Translations under genes and position numbers: made by a program
From: Ichthyophonus hoferi
Taxonomy: Eukaryota; Opisthokonta; Ichthyosporea; Ichthyophonida; Ichthyophonidae
Assembly: GCA_002751075.1 (NCBI GenBank)
Contig: NAOQ01000010.1
Location: forward strand, 110,972-174,971
Direction: 5' to 3'
DNA: 64,000 nucleotides
Notes under the pieces: generated by a model
Seen by the model: the letters and a program-made list of their open reading frames with translations, nothing else
Database searches by the model: none
Told to the model about the DNA's origin: nothing
Part shown: in pieces, positions 36,701 to 49,705 of the stretch
Numbering within the stretch: position 1 is the stretch's first letter
Layout: every line of letters begins with the position of its first letter

Positions 36701-38822
36701 TTTATAGTGGTTATAATAAGATTGTAAGATTGGTTGATTCGGGTCACAGACTGTGATTAATATCTATGTTCCTGCATATACTGATAGGTAGATGTTGACA
36801 GGACTGGTGATATATATGCAATGATATTCGTGTATCATTTTTATCATACCCTATTGTGCTAGTAATATACTTAATGTTTTTTAAATTAGGTTAATATGGA
36901 CGATGCTAAGGCCCCTGAGATTAGTGAGAGCAACGAAAATCTGTCCAAGTACATTACCGATTGTCTGAAGCCAAATATTAATTCTGTTAAGGTATGATGA
37001 CTTCCTCTCTTTTCATCTCTCTCTCTCTCCTTTGACTATTAGTTTTCACTTAGTACTGAGCCCATCTAGAATTACCCTGATCTTATACCAATAATTACAC
37101 TAATGTTCGTTTTGTACATTGATTGTCTTTATTGCTTGGTGTGCGAGATGTCTGTCAGGGTGTCCTATATACACAGTAATGTCCAGTGAGTTATATTTGG
37201 TATTTATATACCTACAGCCTTATATATTATTATGTTCCTCTTTCTATATTTTTTATATGTAGACCTCTAAGTACCCTTGCTTGCACAAATGCAATTTCCA
37301 GTTTTAAGGCTTACATCTAATGCTCATTAAGGCAAGAGTAAAGTTATAAGATTCTTTAATTATTTAATTATAACCACTAATTAGGTACATTAAAATGATT
37401 ATCTATTGTTGATTAATGCTAAGCTCTTTGTGACCTGTTTTGTCCCTCACCCTCAGATTTCTACCCGCCTGGTATCATCTCCGGCTATTATCCTGGACCA
37501 TACCCCTGCCCAGATGCGCAAGATGTTAAAAATGATTGACCCGTATGTTCTTGTTACCTAATCTTTACTTTATACTATGTTATTAATGACTCTCTCCCCA
37601 CATCCCCCACTCCACGCTACTAACCCTTTCTCATATCATCTATGTATGTATGCTCCTCTGTCCTATACTTCCCTTTCTTAGCCCGAGATGCCAGGCAATT
37701 TTACTGGAGATGCTGTTAAGGCCATTGACCTATATGTTTTATCCTATCCTGTTCAGTACACATGTATAGTTTCCACAACACAATAGTCCCCTATTGCCTC
37801 ATTTTATTCTACATTTCATTTTATTATATTATGTAATGTCGAGTTTATCTTTATAAATGTGTCTATTGCTGGCACTTCGCAGTTTTTCATTACCTTTGTT
37901 TGCTGTCACTAGTCCGAATGCGTACTTTATGCAATGATTTGATAGACTTAAACTGCTCTGTAAAAGTTTAATTTTTAAATAAACTAATTACCTATTACTG
38001 TTATTCCACCTACCAGAACCCATGCTGGTTCGACGAACACTGCCAATCTAGAGATCAATCCCAATCATGAAATATTCGTCAAATTATTAAAGGTACATCT
38101 CCTTGCTTTTTTCCATGATAATAAACGGGAGCTGAACACATTACCTTACCATTCTTGAACACACATAACCACATTTACTTACTTTAAAATTACATATATA
38201 TATATATGTGTGTTTCATTTTTTAATACATCCACCCTACCTCCCCCTCCTCTACTTGTGCCTTAGATCAAAGACAAAAACCCCGAGCTAGCCAATCGCGT
38301 AGTACATCAGATCTACGACAATGCAATGATTGCTGCTGGTTTGATGGAAGACCCTCGTGTGATGTTGGGGCGACTGAACAACCTCATTAGCGATGCATTG
38401 GTATGTGTTTTTTCTTTTTGACCTCACCATATCGCATAGCTCAACTATGATCTATTACTCATACATGTAGTTATATACTCTCTTTTCACTTAATCCTATC
38501 TTATCCTATCATGTCATATCATATTGTGGCATATCTGATATGTTGTAAAAGTTTTCGTTGAACTCCAAATGACTAGCTTGTAATTTATGACTGATTTTCC
38601 TTTTAAGTTTTATGGGTCTACATTTAAATTAATGCATGTTGATTTTTTGTGATGTTTTTATAGTAGCTTCTATGTTATGGTTAATTTTATTAACAAGTAT
38701 TATAAATTAGGCATTGTTTTTATATTGGTGTGAAATTATGTATGGTTGTATCCTGAAGGATTTGGCGGACGTTGAAACTCAATAAATCCCGATCTTCCCC
38801 ATTACAGGATAAGTCACAGTAA
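26242..38822 (+). CDS. TRAP1: TRAP1, mitochondrial HSP90 chaperone
   Basis: Twenty-five exons: 26242-26310, 26789-26831, 27044-27105, 27489-27597, 28010-28092, 28572-28634, 29038-29124, 29577-29679, 29973-30058, 31102-31160, 31588-31697, 32384-32457, 32692-32781, 33220-33345, 33551-33608, 33997-34102, 34611-34716, 34953-35048, 35550-35633, 36426-36518, 36890-36991, 37457-37542, 38017-38092, 38266-38400, 38808-38822. The total is 2,121 bases, 706 residues (human TRAP1 704). TRAP1 is the ATP-dependent HSP90 of the mitochondrial matrix. A basic, Arg/Ser-rich presequence ([11 protein letters not shown]...) precedes [20 protein letters not shown]. The GHKL ATP site shows NASDAL at 131-136, DSGIGM at 173-178 and GQFGVGFYS at 218-226. 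The middle domain has WLRFVRGVVDS and [10 protein letters not shown], and the C-terminal dimer domain [21 protein letters not shown] joins VYSKSAD across the gapped intron with nothing missing against human. A 15-base last exon encodes DKSQ. Certain identification. Confidence 0.97.
27715..27840. repeat. Imperfect minisatellite in TRAP1 intron 4
   Basis: Repeats of about 35-40 bases built on TATAGTATAGGATATAATAATAATAG appear roughly three times, diverging to the right. Entirely intronic. Confidence 0.6.
29200..29345. repeat. Imperfect CTACTATATACCTACAGTATA tract in TRAP1 intron 7
   Basis: Short units CTACTATATACC, TACAGTATAC and AATAGTACTATGATAATACTC alternate over about 145 bases, some of them self-complementary around AGTACT. 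Confidence 0.5.
30191..30872. other. Assembly gap (598 N) with duplicated flanks in TRAP1 intron 9
   Basis: N fills 30236-30833. The sequence GAGACAAATG followed by a long TA run and then GTGTA or CGTGTG occurs immediately left (30191-30235) and again immediately right (30834-30880) of the gap. The two flanks look like the same locus sequenced from both sides of a TA microsatellite. The TRAP1 exons on either side join in phase with no missing residues, so no coding sequence is expected in the gap. Confidence 0.9.
33748..33797. repeat. TTA trinucleotide microsatellite in TRAP1 intron 15
   Basis: About sixteen uninterrupted TTA/ATT units, preceded by degenerate TTA-rich sequence. The open frame through it (33611-33811) is a poly-isoleucine artefact. 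Confidence 0.9.
34107..34360. repeat. Pentanucleotide (TATCC/TACTC) array in TRAP1 intron 16
   Basis: About 250 bases of TATCC, TATTC and TACTC units starting right after the donor of exon 33997-34102. Within the array TATCCTATCC runs are well preserved. The complement, GGATA, is related to the TATGG/GGTAT array in AAAP intron 3. The continuous open frame across it (33981-34373) merges exon 16 with the repeat and is not a protein. Confidence 0.85.
36358..36403. repeat. Pyrimidine-rich TC/TATC tract in TRAP1 intron 19
   Basis: TCTCTCTC, TATCTATC and TTTCTCTC repeats lie about 20 bases before the acceptor of exon 36426-36518. They may double as an extended polypyrimidine tract. Confidence 0.7.
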
Positions 38823-41800
38823 TACCTCTTTGCAACGAACCGGTCATATTTAAATGCTTGTGGGCCTGCCATTGTTCTATACAGTCCCTAGTCTGTATTC
38901 TATTGTATTTTCAAATAGTTTTCTGTTAATTGAAGATTATGTTGATATAATTATTTCCATTAAATCTTCAATTCTATTCTTCTTCTTCTTTTTACCTGCT
39001 AGCCACCTCCCTTTTCATTGAAATCAGGGTAGTATATATGTGTTTTAAAGTAGGCCTTATATGATAGGACAGGGTTTGCAAAGAATGTCGCTATCCCTTT
39101 TCATGACGTTAGGGATTCCGCTGCATTTAATACTTTACACTATTGATTAGATATAAACCTCCTGACCGTTCGACATATCAAGTTTGACTATAATAGGACT
39201 ATAAAATATGTGGATTTTATGATCTTTAATTGAGTTTTGTGATTTCTGCTTTTTTGTCTATTGACATTTGAAGGAGTCTGTCTAAGACACTAGATGAGGT
39301 TCTGTATAGGTGAAAATATTATGAACTACACTAAAAAGGTAGATAAAATTTAATAAAGTTGTTATTATAGCCTAAATGTAAGCAAAGCTTTCTGGTAATA
39401 ATGCCCATACTCTATATTATAAGAAAATGAATTACCTCAACAGTCAATAGAATCATTAGTGAGATTGTAGATTTTCTTGATGCAACACCACAGATGAAAG
39501 AAACCTGTAGAACTTGTCCAATGAATGATAATGGATATTTATTAATGAAAATAGATCATTTAAATGTAGTGAGTCCACTATTACGAATATAAAATGATTT
39601 GTAGGATCTATTTTAATACCATACTCAGTGTGCATACTCTATTAAAGATATTTTGCTTTCTTTTGTATTTGAAGATATCTATTATGTATATAAAGTAATA
39701 GTAATAGAAGGAGTTTAATTTCATACAATATAAAAAGGTATTAAGAACCTGGTGACAGGAAAATGGGGTTGTAGTACACACCGATCATCTGATAATATTG
39801 ACCCAGAACGTGTTAGCTAGTTGCAGTAGCAATATTGTGAAGACAGGTTATGTGCCATAACCAATACTTGCGTAATTTATGTGTATCAATGTATGTGATC
39901 ATGATTTTGATAGTAGAATACTACTTAAAATTAAGTATAATAAGTTATTCCAAACGTCTAATTACCCATTATCATAAATACAAAGTTAGCTCTTCGATGA
40001 ACGAAAAAAAATCATTAAAGTTATTCCGGATTATTTTATTGAATGAAATGTAATTATGAAGTTATTTATATTTGAATAATCCCTATGCCTGTGTGGCAAG
40101 AGAAAAGTGTGTTTCGAAGACAAAAATAGAAGCCAAATCAGTCTTGTGTAATGCAGATTTCTGTGGCTAAGGAGACCATAGCATAGTATTTTTCTACCAA
40201 AGGGCATACATACAGATTTGAAGCAAAATATGTATTGCAAATAAGAGCATGAACCCTAAAGCAATATATATATGGAATGTTTCTCAAGATAAAAAGATAC
40301 TAATGTGACTTAGTTTAAGGAATTTCTCAGTACGAGGTGTGATTGAATACTAGATTGGTTTATACTATTCCCATTTATGACCATATAGGTTCAACTTATA
40401 GTTCAGCTATGCTCCACATAACATTATCATTTTTTTAATCACTTAATTTTTTTCAATAAAGAAACGAGATATAGAGTAAGCAAAATTTAATATCAAATAA
40501 ATATTTATAAATATTTACAAAATACATAGATAGTTAATAGCTATGTTTTTATATACATTATTATACTGCACATTTATCTTCTTTTTCTTCAACTTCTCCC
40601 CAATCTATTTGCAGACCTTTAATGTATTTTACTGTGCAATTAGCTTATAATAGCATACTCTATTTTACTTGAGTTAAAATTTGTTTTAAAAACAGTACAT
40701 ACCACTTTATTTTATTTTATATTTTAATATAGTGTGATGATCATTCAAGCTATAATATGTTATAGGAAACTGTAAACAGGTAAGAACCGATGACTCTGGG
40801 ATTCAAAATAATGGAAAACATCAAATAAAAATGGTATGACGAAGTGACAGGTAAAGACACCCACTATGGGATCACTTATTTATTTTATTCTCTAGTGTTT
40901 CCAAACTCAATGTTCTTCTTGGAACAACACTACTTATATTACCTTTTATTTACTCTTCTTGGAATCTTTGTCCTAACCATTGGTCTATCTACCTACATCT
41001 TTCTATTGGTCTATCTATTCACCTTTCTATTGGACAGTATTTTATAGAGAAGTAGCTGTTAATTTAGCAATTCATTCCTACGAAGAGAACACAAAAGAAG
41101 TCTTTAAATTTTACCTTATTAAAAAGGAAGAATATATGTAACACTAACTTTTTAAATTTAAGCTGTTAAGCTGTAATTAGTGAGAAGTTCAGTTTGAGAA
41201 GAATATGCAGATATTTAACTTTTTATTCAATAAAATATTGACCCAGCTAATTGGGTAATGTAGTGGGCGAAATATAGTAAATGTAAAATAAGGACTACCA
41301 CAGTAGCATTAAGTTAACTATATGCCGACTAATGTGTATTAGTCATATTGTTTAAATATGATAACATATTTTTACATGCTATTTTGTACTACAGTACATA
41401 GATGTTCCTATATATATGTTGTTCATGCAAAGACATATATGGGCTGTTAGTACATATGTATTCCTTAATTTCTTGCTGATTCGTGAAAAATCTTTGTTGT
41501 AGTTTAATATTCTAGCTTTTTAAAAGGCAAATTCCTGTTGTTTTAAAATACCTAAATACGTAAGTATACATTTATATTGAAATGATTTATTTAAAAGCTA
41601 TAGGAAGATACATCTCCTGCCAATGCTTTTAAAGTATTTGCAATTTCAACATATCACTAATTAAATTTCTATAATTAATTTCTTTCTTTTGTAAATGCTG
41701 ATATAGATTATTTGCAACTAAACATAAAGAATTATGTTATGTACGACCCAGATATTTTTAACTTATTTTTAATTTTGAAATGACTAAATACGGAATATCT

Positions 41801-42344
41801 TATAATTATTTGATTGACTAATTTATAAGCCAATCATATATGGGTCTTGTGTAAATATTTTAGTTTTGATATCATTTTTTGATCCTGCCTATTGGTTAAT
41901 TAATCCATTGTTCCATATCTTTATGCATTAATTGGCTACCATTTCAATTAATTTGTATCTGGGGCGTGCATAATGATGTTTACGGTATAAACCCCACAAT
42001 ATTTTTTACAAATATCTGAATAATATATTTAGAACTATAGAATTATATAATTAATAAGTTATAATTTATATGAATAACAATTGCATATTATTATTACTAT
42101 TACCTCATCCAATTCAAATTCAATATATGTTTATCTAAGCCTCTGTGAATTTTATCGCGCGGGTCATTAGATTAGGGGTCTTTACCGGGTTTTTTACACC
42201 AATCAGTGCTCCAGCATTTTATTTTTTATTTTTCAGATGATTAAACATGGATGAACTAACCCATTTTCTCACGTTATAGTCCTCTATAGTCCTAGTATTT
42301 GTTAAAAAATAATTATATCTTTACAGGAAAATATAACTTTTAAA
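38823..42344. other. Intergenic region between TRAP1 and succinyl-CoA ligase
   Basis: 3.5 kb holding the TRAP1 3' flank and the promoter of the next gene. Open frames of about 67 residues (39850-40053, 40844-41047) are hydrophobic or low-complexity, lack splice partners and resemble nothing I know. No RNA gene or element seen. Confidence 0.55.
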
Positions 42345-45300
42345 ATGTTGTCTAATAATCTCGTTAGTCAATTTCGTCGCGTTGCGTTCAACGGTATGGT
42401 TTTATGGTTTTAAACTAACTTCCCTTACAGAGATTCTTCAGCTCTACAGCCTTAGGAATCTTGACATGACTAGAAAAAATATAACAAAGCTCTTTGCTTC
42501 TTGTTTTGTAAAGTAAATATTCAGCCTAGATGTATTTAATATTCTGAGGAATTTCATTTTTAGAGCACAAAAAGAAAAAGATTGAGGCTTTGTTTTACTT
42601 AATTGTCATTTTAGTTCTCTAAATTCTATGAGTGTGTATCATTTAGAGGATGCATTGTTACCTCGCCTTAGCTCTATTCTATGTTCACTCGGATTGATTT
42701 GTTCATCCATTTCCTTATTGTTGACATTAGGGTTACCTATTTTGTTACTTATGTCAATATGTCAAGTTGTTTATAAGATTATATATTGACATGCCTTTTC
42801 CTGAAGTCGTAAATGTATTAGATGCTGGGCCTTGTAACTGGTTAAATAATTCCCTTCTACCTGTTTCAGATGCTAACCCAATTTTTTCTTGCTTCTTTAT
42901 CTCCATTAGGGATAAGAGCCATATCAACCAGTAGTACAATTTATGATCAGTGCATTGGAAATTTAAATGTTGACCTCCATACAAAATTGATTGTGCAGGG
43001 TTTCACTGGTAAAATGGTATGCCTTTTATATACACTCCTTTATATATACATTTATCGTGTACTCTGTTGCTTATAATAGCATTTTCATTATAGTTTATTT
43101 GCTGTGTCATGATTTAGATTACCCTTCTGACTCTATTTGTGTATGCTAAAACTGGATTTGTATTTTTTTTTATCTTTATGTTGTGCTTTTTACTTCTGTA
43201 AAAACATTTAATGTATTAAATCTATTATATAAAAATATTTTACATGTATTGATTGTTTGTGTTAGTTGATAAATTTATGTTTAATTGTATGATTTATATA
43301 TTTAAAATAGGTTCTAGGAAATTAGTTGCGTTGACTTATATAGTAGTTGTATACACAATTATAGACAATGCTATACTAAAATTTCATTGCATCTTATAAT
43401 TGAGAAAAAAATATAAAGCAAACACAAAATAGTGTATGATTGTATTGATGTAAAATGTAAGAATATTAATATAAAAATAAAATATACTCAATCATATATT
43501 TATTGTATCCTTTCTATCTATAAATATATGTTCAGAATAGTGTGTCAATGTTTGCTCTCTGGGTTACACAACGCATTATTCTCTTTTTTTATAACAAACC
43601 TTCAATACATGTAACTTGAAATTTTTATACGTTTACTTTGCTATGTATTAACAATGAAGGTATGTATACATGTATGTATTGGTGTTAAATGCACTTGAAT
43701 TAGATATGTGACCACTAATAAGAATGTATTGTATTGTATGGTACGGTAGGGAACCTTTCACTCTACACAAGCCCTTGAATATGGTACAAATATCGTTGGT
43801 GGCATCCATCCTAAGAAGGCAGGCACTATGCATCTTGATCGACCTGTTTTTGCTACCGTAAAAGAGGTAGGTGAATTGTTGGCCAAATAACCCTAGGGTT
43901 ATGTGTACCGTAGACCCTATCCTCGATATATATATATAGCTATACCATACTGGCATACAATAGTGTCCACAGTTTCTCTATTTAATTGTTTATTTTATTT
44001 TATTTTATTTGATACTATCTTCCTCTATCCCATCTTCCTTATCAAAACAGCAAATTGCCATCTTCCCTTTGCTCATCCATCATAATACCCCCTTTAATAC
44101 ACCTTGGTGTGAGATATAGTGATTTCTACAAGTCATTTTGAATATGCCTATCTCTTTCCTATTCCTACGTGAGATTGCTATCTATATCTCATTTCTTTCC
44201 TGTAACCCTTGGAATAGTTTCTTTCTTCTATTTGTAAAATTCAATGTTTTCTCTTTTATTTCTTTTAATTTACCTTGTTCTCTTACAATACCTATCTATA
44301 TTTTTTCTTATTCTATCCTACCCGCTTCCCCTCTGGTCCTTCTGTCATCACAGGCAATGAAGGAGACGGATGCCAATGCAACTGTCATATATGTCCCACC
44401 TGCTAATGCAGGGGCGGCTATGATAGAGGCCATTGAGGCCGAGATACCTTTGATTGTAACTATTACAGAGGGCATACCTCAACAGGATATGGTAAGGGTC
44501 AAGGCTGCACTACTTTCGCAGAATAAAAGTCGAATGATTGGTCCCAACTGTCCTGGAATCATCCGGCCTGGAGAGTGCAAAATAGGCATTATGCCCGGCC
44601 ACATCCATATGCCAGGGAAAATAGGTAGGTAGTATATTAGTATGGATGAGGGTATACTACGGGTTAGACAATTGTGGTAAAGTATCAATTGCAGCCTGTG
44701 TTTTAGTTATCTTATTCATGCTTAAGATGATAATCAACTATTGTAACCAAATATTTTGAGATAAAAACTGTATAGTCTTTATTCGAGATTACTACAGAAT
44801 TAATAGTTCCCAGTCTGGCTTGGACAGAACCTTTTTATACTTTCTAAATATAGCATTTTATATGTAAAATACTTTAGTGGCCAGGATTAATCTACTACAT
44901 AATTATAATTATAATTTTCTTACCCTGTGTGTATAGTTATATTTGACCGAAGAGGTTTGGCCAACCCAGCCACTGTAATGTAATGTTTTATTGAGTTGTG
45001 TATGTGTTGGCTATTTTAACCCTTGCTTTATATTTATATGTTTCCCCTTCATATATCCGACTCACATTCCTGTTCCTTTACTGGAGTTGTGTTAAAAGAT
45101 ATTGACTACCTAAAATTACCTATGTCTTTGCTTTTCTTTTCTTTTTTCAAACATTTAATATCTCATCATTATTTTGTTGTTTTATTGATTTGGGTTTATT
45201 TGTTTTTCTTGGTTTTTACTTTGCCCATCCCTTCCATATGTTTTACGTCTATAGTATATATATGTCATTATAATCATGAGTGTATACTGGATAGCAATTA

Positions 45301-47394
45301 TTTATTTTGTGGTCATTTGGAGCGACCTACACAAGTTCATATATAATTAATAATACAAAGAGTGATAAATGGATATTTTACTCAACAAAAAAGAAGGGTA
45401 TTGTCAAAATATTGCAAATAGCATAATATAGATAGCATAGTGTGGTATGTTTTTGGGAAAGAAAGAAAATAATTTATAATGAATATAATAACAAAAGGTA
45501 AATATTGCGGCCCCTTATCTACTATTCCCTGCAGGTATTGTGTCGAGGTCGGGTACTTTAACCTATGAAGCTGTAGCCCAAACCACTGCAGTAAACCTGG
45601 GACAAACCTTGTGCATTGGGATTGGTGGAGACCCATTTAATGGCACTAATTTTATTGACTGTCTTAAGGTAATATAGATAGATCCTTTGTTAGTATAGTA
45701 TGATGTGTTATGTCTTATCTGTTGCCCATTTCTATTTCTATTTTTTTTTTGGTCGATCCTCCTCCTTTATATAACTCTGTTTCCTTTCCTACGCACTTTC
45801 ATCCTATTCTTTGTATCTTTTTACTATTATTATTACATAGTATTCTCTCTTATTTCTATTTTTTCTACTGGATTCTACGAATTAATATAGTTGTTATGTT
45901 CCTCTCTATCTTTTTAACCTTTATTTCCCCTGGTGTATCTTTATGTATCTTTTTTGTCAATTGTTGTTATTCTCACTGTCTTTATGCATCTTCTTCCTAC
46001 TTATGATAAAATCCATTTTTTGTTATCTTTTTCTATCTTTTCTTAATGTTCTTACTTAATATTTGCCTTTATGATCCTTTAAGGGATCTAGACCAAGGCA
46101 TATATATATGATTGCAGACATTCCTCGTTCTAGATATATCCCATGGCCAATCTTACAGCTAACCACCCACCTTTCACCTCTTCTTTTCTTATTACGCCAC
46201 ACGCATTATATAATCACATTCCTACTTACTATATATATATACTATATTTTCCATACATACACCCAGGTGTTCCTTGCCGACGATGCCACTGAGGGTATTA
46301 TTATCATTGGTGAGATTGGTGGATCAGCCGAGGAAGAGGCAGCCGACTTTCTCCGCGAGCACAATCTCTCTCGCGCTAAGCCTAAACCTGTGGTAGGGTT
46401 AATTGCTGGTATAACTGCCCCACCTGGTCGCCGAATGGGTCAGTAATCGATAGTGTTTTACTTGAATCACATTCTGTTCTCTCTTTTTATTGCTCTTCTT
46501 TCAATGTTGGTTTCTTATGTTTTATTTTTTTTTATTTCTCGTGTCTTCTTTTGGTCTTTCCATTTATCTTTTTAGCCATGTTTATATGCTTATGTGTTTC
46601 CTTTTCTTGTACCTATCATCCCCCTCTCTCTTTGTCTTTTCTCTAATACCTTTTTTTTTGTATCCAGGCCATGCGGGTGCCATTGTATCTGGAGGTAAGG
46701 GTGGTGCCACTGATAAGATCAATGCCCTGTTGGCTGCTAATGTTGTAGTATGCAATTCCCCAGCCAAGTTGGGTGTTACCCTTTTAGAGGTAAGGATTTC
46801 CGCATATGCTTCTAATTTTTTTGATTTGCCTGTCTTAATGAGAAAAGGAGATTAATGAAAAAAAGATTAATTCTTCAGGGATTTTTCCATATACTGCTTG
46901 GTACACATTATTAATCCTAAGAGGTATCCAGCTGGTTAGTCCTACAATTTCTTAATCATTACATATATACTCGCTGTTTTCAGAACCACTTGATATTGTA
47001 GTTAAGCTTATCTTTGTAAAGTATCGTACATATCTCTAAGGTTCTTGGCCGCATATCACATGTTCTTAGTTACCTCTTGCATTTCAATTTCAAATTTTAC
47101 AATGTTTTTCATACCAGTATATATCACTTGTTTTACATTTGACCCTTTTCAACATTTTTTAATTCACCTCTAACCAACTATAATGCTCTCTTTACCTTTG
47201 TCAAACTACTATTGGATCTAACATCCAAGACTCACAACTACTTAAACTATCTTTTCAACATTTTTGTCTTGTTGGTTTTGCTATATGGGTGTTCCAACAC
47301 TCGGTTGAGTATAATATTCAACCCCAACAGAACAGAAACTAATATATACCTGGGTACACTCTCACAGGAAATGAAAAAGGCAGGTCTTGTTTAA
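42345..47394 (+). CDS. SUCLG1: Succinyl-CoA ligase (GDP/ADP-forming) alpha subunit, mitochondrial
   Basis: Eight exons: 42345-42393, 42910-43016, 43750-43866, 44354-44624, 45535-45668, 46267-46438, 46668-46789, 47368-47394. The total is 999 bases, 332 residues (human SUCLG1 346). The enzyme converts succinyl-CoA to succinate with NTP synthesis in the TCA cycle as an alpha-beta dimer; nucleotide choice lies in the beta subunit. A basic start ([17 protein letters not shown]) suits matrix import. The CoA-binding half shows [27 protein letters not shown] and [13 protein letters not shown]. The ligase half shows [48 protein letters not shown] and [12 protein letters not shown], then [13 protein letters not shown] with the phosphorylated histidine at residue 285. 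The last exon is 27 bases and encodes EMKKAGLV. A repeat copy sits in intron 4. Next gene on the same strand is 2.3 kb away. Confidence 0.96.
44745..44947 (-). mobile_element. LTR-like repeat copy in succinyl-CoA ligase intron 4
   Basis: About 200 bases align by eye with 48571-48788. Shared blocks are CCAAATATT, GTATAG(T/C)CTTTATT, ACTACAG, GGACAGAACC or AGACAGAACC, TTTTATAC, TCTAA and a closing CTTAC...TATAG or TGTAG...TATATT. Read on the minus strand both copies have TATAAA(A) about 60 bases before AATAAAG, the order of promoter and polyadenylation signals in an LTR. No coding part is attached. An old, solo-LTR-like or non-autonomous relic; the family is not proven. Confidence 0.5.
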
Positions 47395-49705
47395 AGGGTC
47401 ATGATCACCTTGAAAATTATTAAAAATTCATGTAGACTGCAATTGAATATTGACCAAAATTGTAGAAGTAATATTACTATATTATTCTTTTTTAGCTGTA
47501 ACATTTATTTTTACAGAACCATATACTACAAAAAGCGAGACCCTTGCCTGATGGCTCCTGGCGAGTGTATCTATTCTTGGTAAAGGGTTTTGAAAAACAA
47601 AAATACTATTGCGAATATACATAAGCTAGTAATTTGCACTATTTGTGTCGAAGACATATCTCAAGAGTAGAATTTGTGTATTGATCCAAGAGCTTGTACG
47701 ACCAGAGAATATTAATATAAGAAATGTAATACCAATAGAATAGATTGGGTTGTAATGTTCGCGATCGCCGGTATGCAATCTATAGTATATTGGTATTCTA
47801 GTCCCCCATCGGTGATTATTTGGTTTTTACTGTAAAATTTTAAATCATTAAAAGGTAACTGTTAAGATTATCCATGACTTCTAATAGGACTATGTTACTA
47901 ACCTCCAGTCAAATATATAATGGTTTAGCCAATTAACTAAAATAATGGAAATATCAGGGTTTTTGTGGCTTGAGGCATTGCAACAGTGGGTATGGGCCTA
48001 GTAATAATAAAAATAATGTAGATTATCATAATAATAATAAGATAGGCTATGTTAGTGATGGCATTGTGAACATACAGTTGATATCCTTTGTAAAATGTGC
48101 AAGTTATTTGGTTTATATGCAAACAATACCTTGAGCACCCATTCCAGATGTAATGATCTTGAACTTAACTGGCCATATTTGTCTGTAACAGCATAAGTGT
48201 ATATAAGATAGTGTTTTTAAAATTGCAAGCAACTTTTCATTACCATAGAATAGATTTATAAAACATAAAATCTCTGTAAACCAGTGATGATATTTGAATG
48301 TCACTTGTTTGGATATTAAGGTCATGATCCAGATTTCCCAGTGTTTATTCTTATAATCTAATTAGGTCTGTCCAACTACTCTTACTGTCATATTTACAAT
48401 TAGCGTTTGACAAAGAATGTTCAATGCCCGATAATAATAATAATAATAACCTAGAGGTGTTTGGTGAACATGGTTAGTTGTGTACAGTTGACCTGCATTC
48501 TCACGTTTCTTTGCTAATTGTCGTCAATTTTATCTTTTATAGTAATTAGTTTACTTATGGTCAGGGTGGCAGCCAAATATTGAAAACTGTGAACTTAGGA
48601 TGAGGACCGTATAGCCTTTATTTTGCATCACTACAGCCTTAAGAGGCCTTAATCTGTCTCAGACAGAACCATTTTATACGCTCTAAGCATAGTATATTAT
48701 ATATAGAATACTTCAGAAACCACTATTGATTAATTGGATAATTGTAACTATAGTTATTTTTCTTACGGTATATGTAGCTATATTCGGCATTTATTTATAT
48801 TATTACCTGCATGTACATTAGCAATCAGCTTGTGGTTTCCAGGGGCCTAGTAACTAAATGGAGGCTAATAGTTTAAGTATGTTTCTGGATACGCAAAAGT
48901 CAAGATAATCTTTTTTCTATCAATGAACCTGAGATTGGTATATACTATGTTTAACATACTTGTGTTCTTATGTACGTGACCCCATCATAGTAAAAGTTCC
49001 GGATCTACGTTTCAATTGTTGCTAATCCAACCATGACTACATCTGCGACTTAAATGTGCAGGTTGCAAGGTTCATACTGAAGGAACAGATGTGCATTGTT
49101 GCTTAATATTCTAATAGGTGAAAAATAACAAATAATAATATAAAAAAATTAGACATACTACCTTCCCTAAGAGGAAAATAAATAGAAATTCTCAACAATA
49201 TATATATATATGTACTATAACAGAATTTTCTAGTCTTTAGGGAACGCAGGACTGGAACATTAATGCGGCTATTGGTGATGGTCATTTTGGGCATCATTTT
49301 GGAAATTTATCTTGAGAGGGAAAGCAATTAATTGACGATTCAACCCATTTGTGACAAATAACATACGCTAGATCGCATTTTTTAACTTACTTTAAATAAA
49401 ATAATTATTTTTATTTAACAATTAGAACAATCATATATAATAAAAATAATAAATACTATACTATTTATTTTTATTATATAAAACTGCTAAATATATCTGT
49501 ATTATCTATCCATTTGGCCATGGCCCTTGAAATTACACTTAAAATAAAAACCCCCCTTTACGTCATGCTCCCTTTTGATCTGATTGCATTGTTGACATAT
49601 TTTAGTATATATTATACTAATAATACTTAGTGTACGTAAAAATATAGTTGCACATATTATATTAGTTTAGGTTTTAGTGTGTTTTTATTTGATTATTTCG
49701 TCGAA
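47395..49705. other. Intergenic region between succinyl-CoA ligase and Rpn10
   Basis: 2.3 kb. It contains the second LTR-like repeat copy (48571-48788). Small open frames (47401-47583, 47937-48325, 49103-49297) have no recognisable product. No other structure seen. Confidence 0.55.
48571..48788 (-). mobile_element. LTR-like repeat copy, partner of 44745-44947
   Basis: Same orientation as the copy in succinyl-CoA ligase intron 4, about 3.8 kb away, and diverged from it by many substitutions and small length changes. On the minus strand TATAAAA and AATAAAG appear in LTR order. The sequence between the two copies is ordinary host exons, so they are not the two ends of one element. Confidence 0.5.

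Noticed and set aside
49681-49705. Proteasome-gene promoter element of the yeast PACE type upstream of Rpn10
   Set aside because: I looked for GGTGGCAAA or its complement in 49300-49705 and found none.
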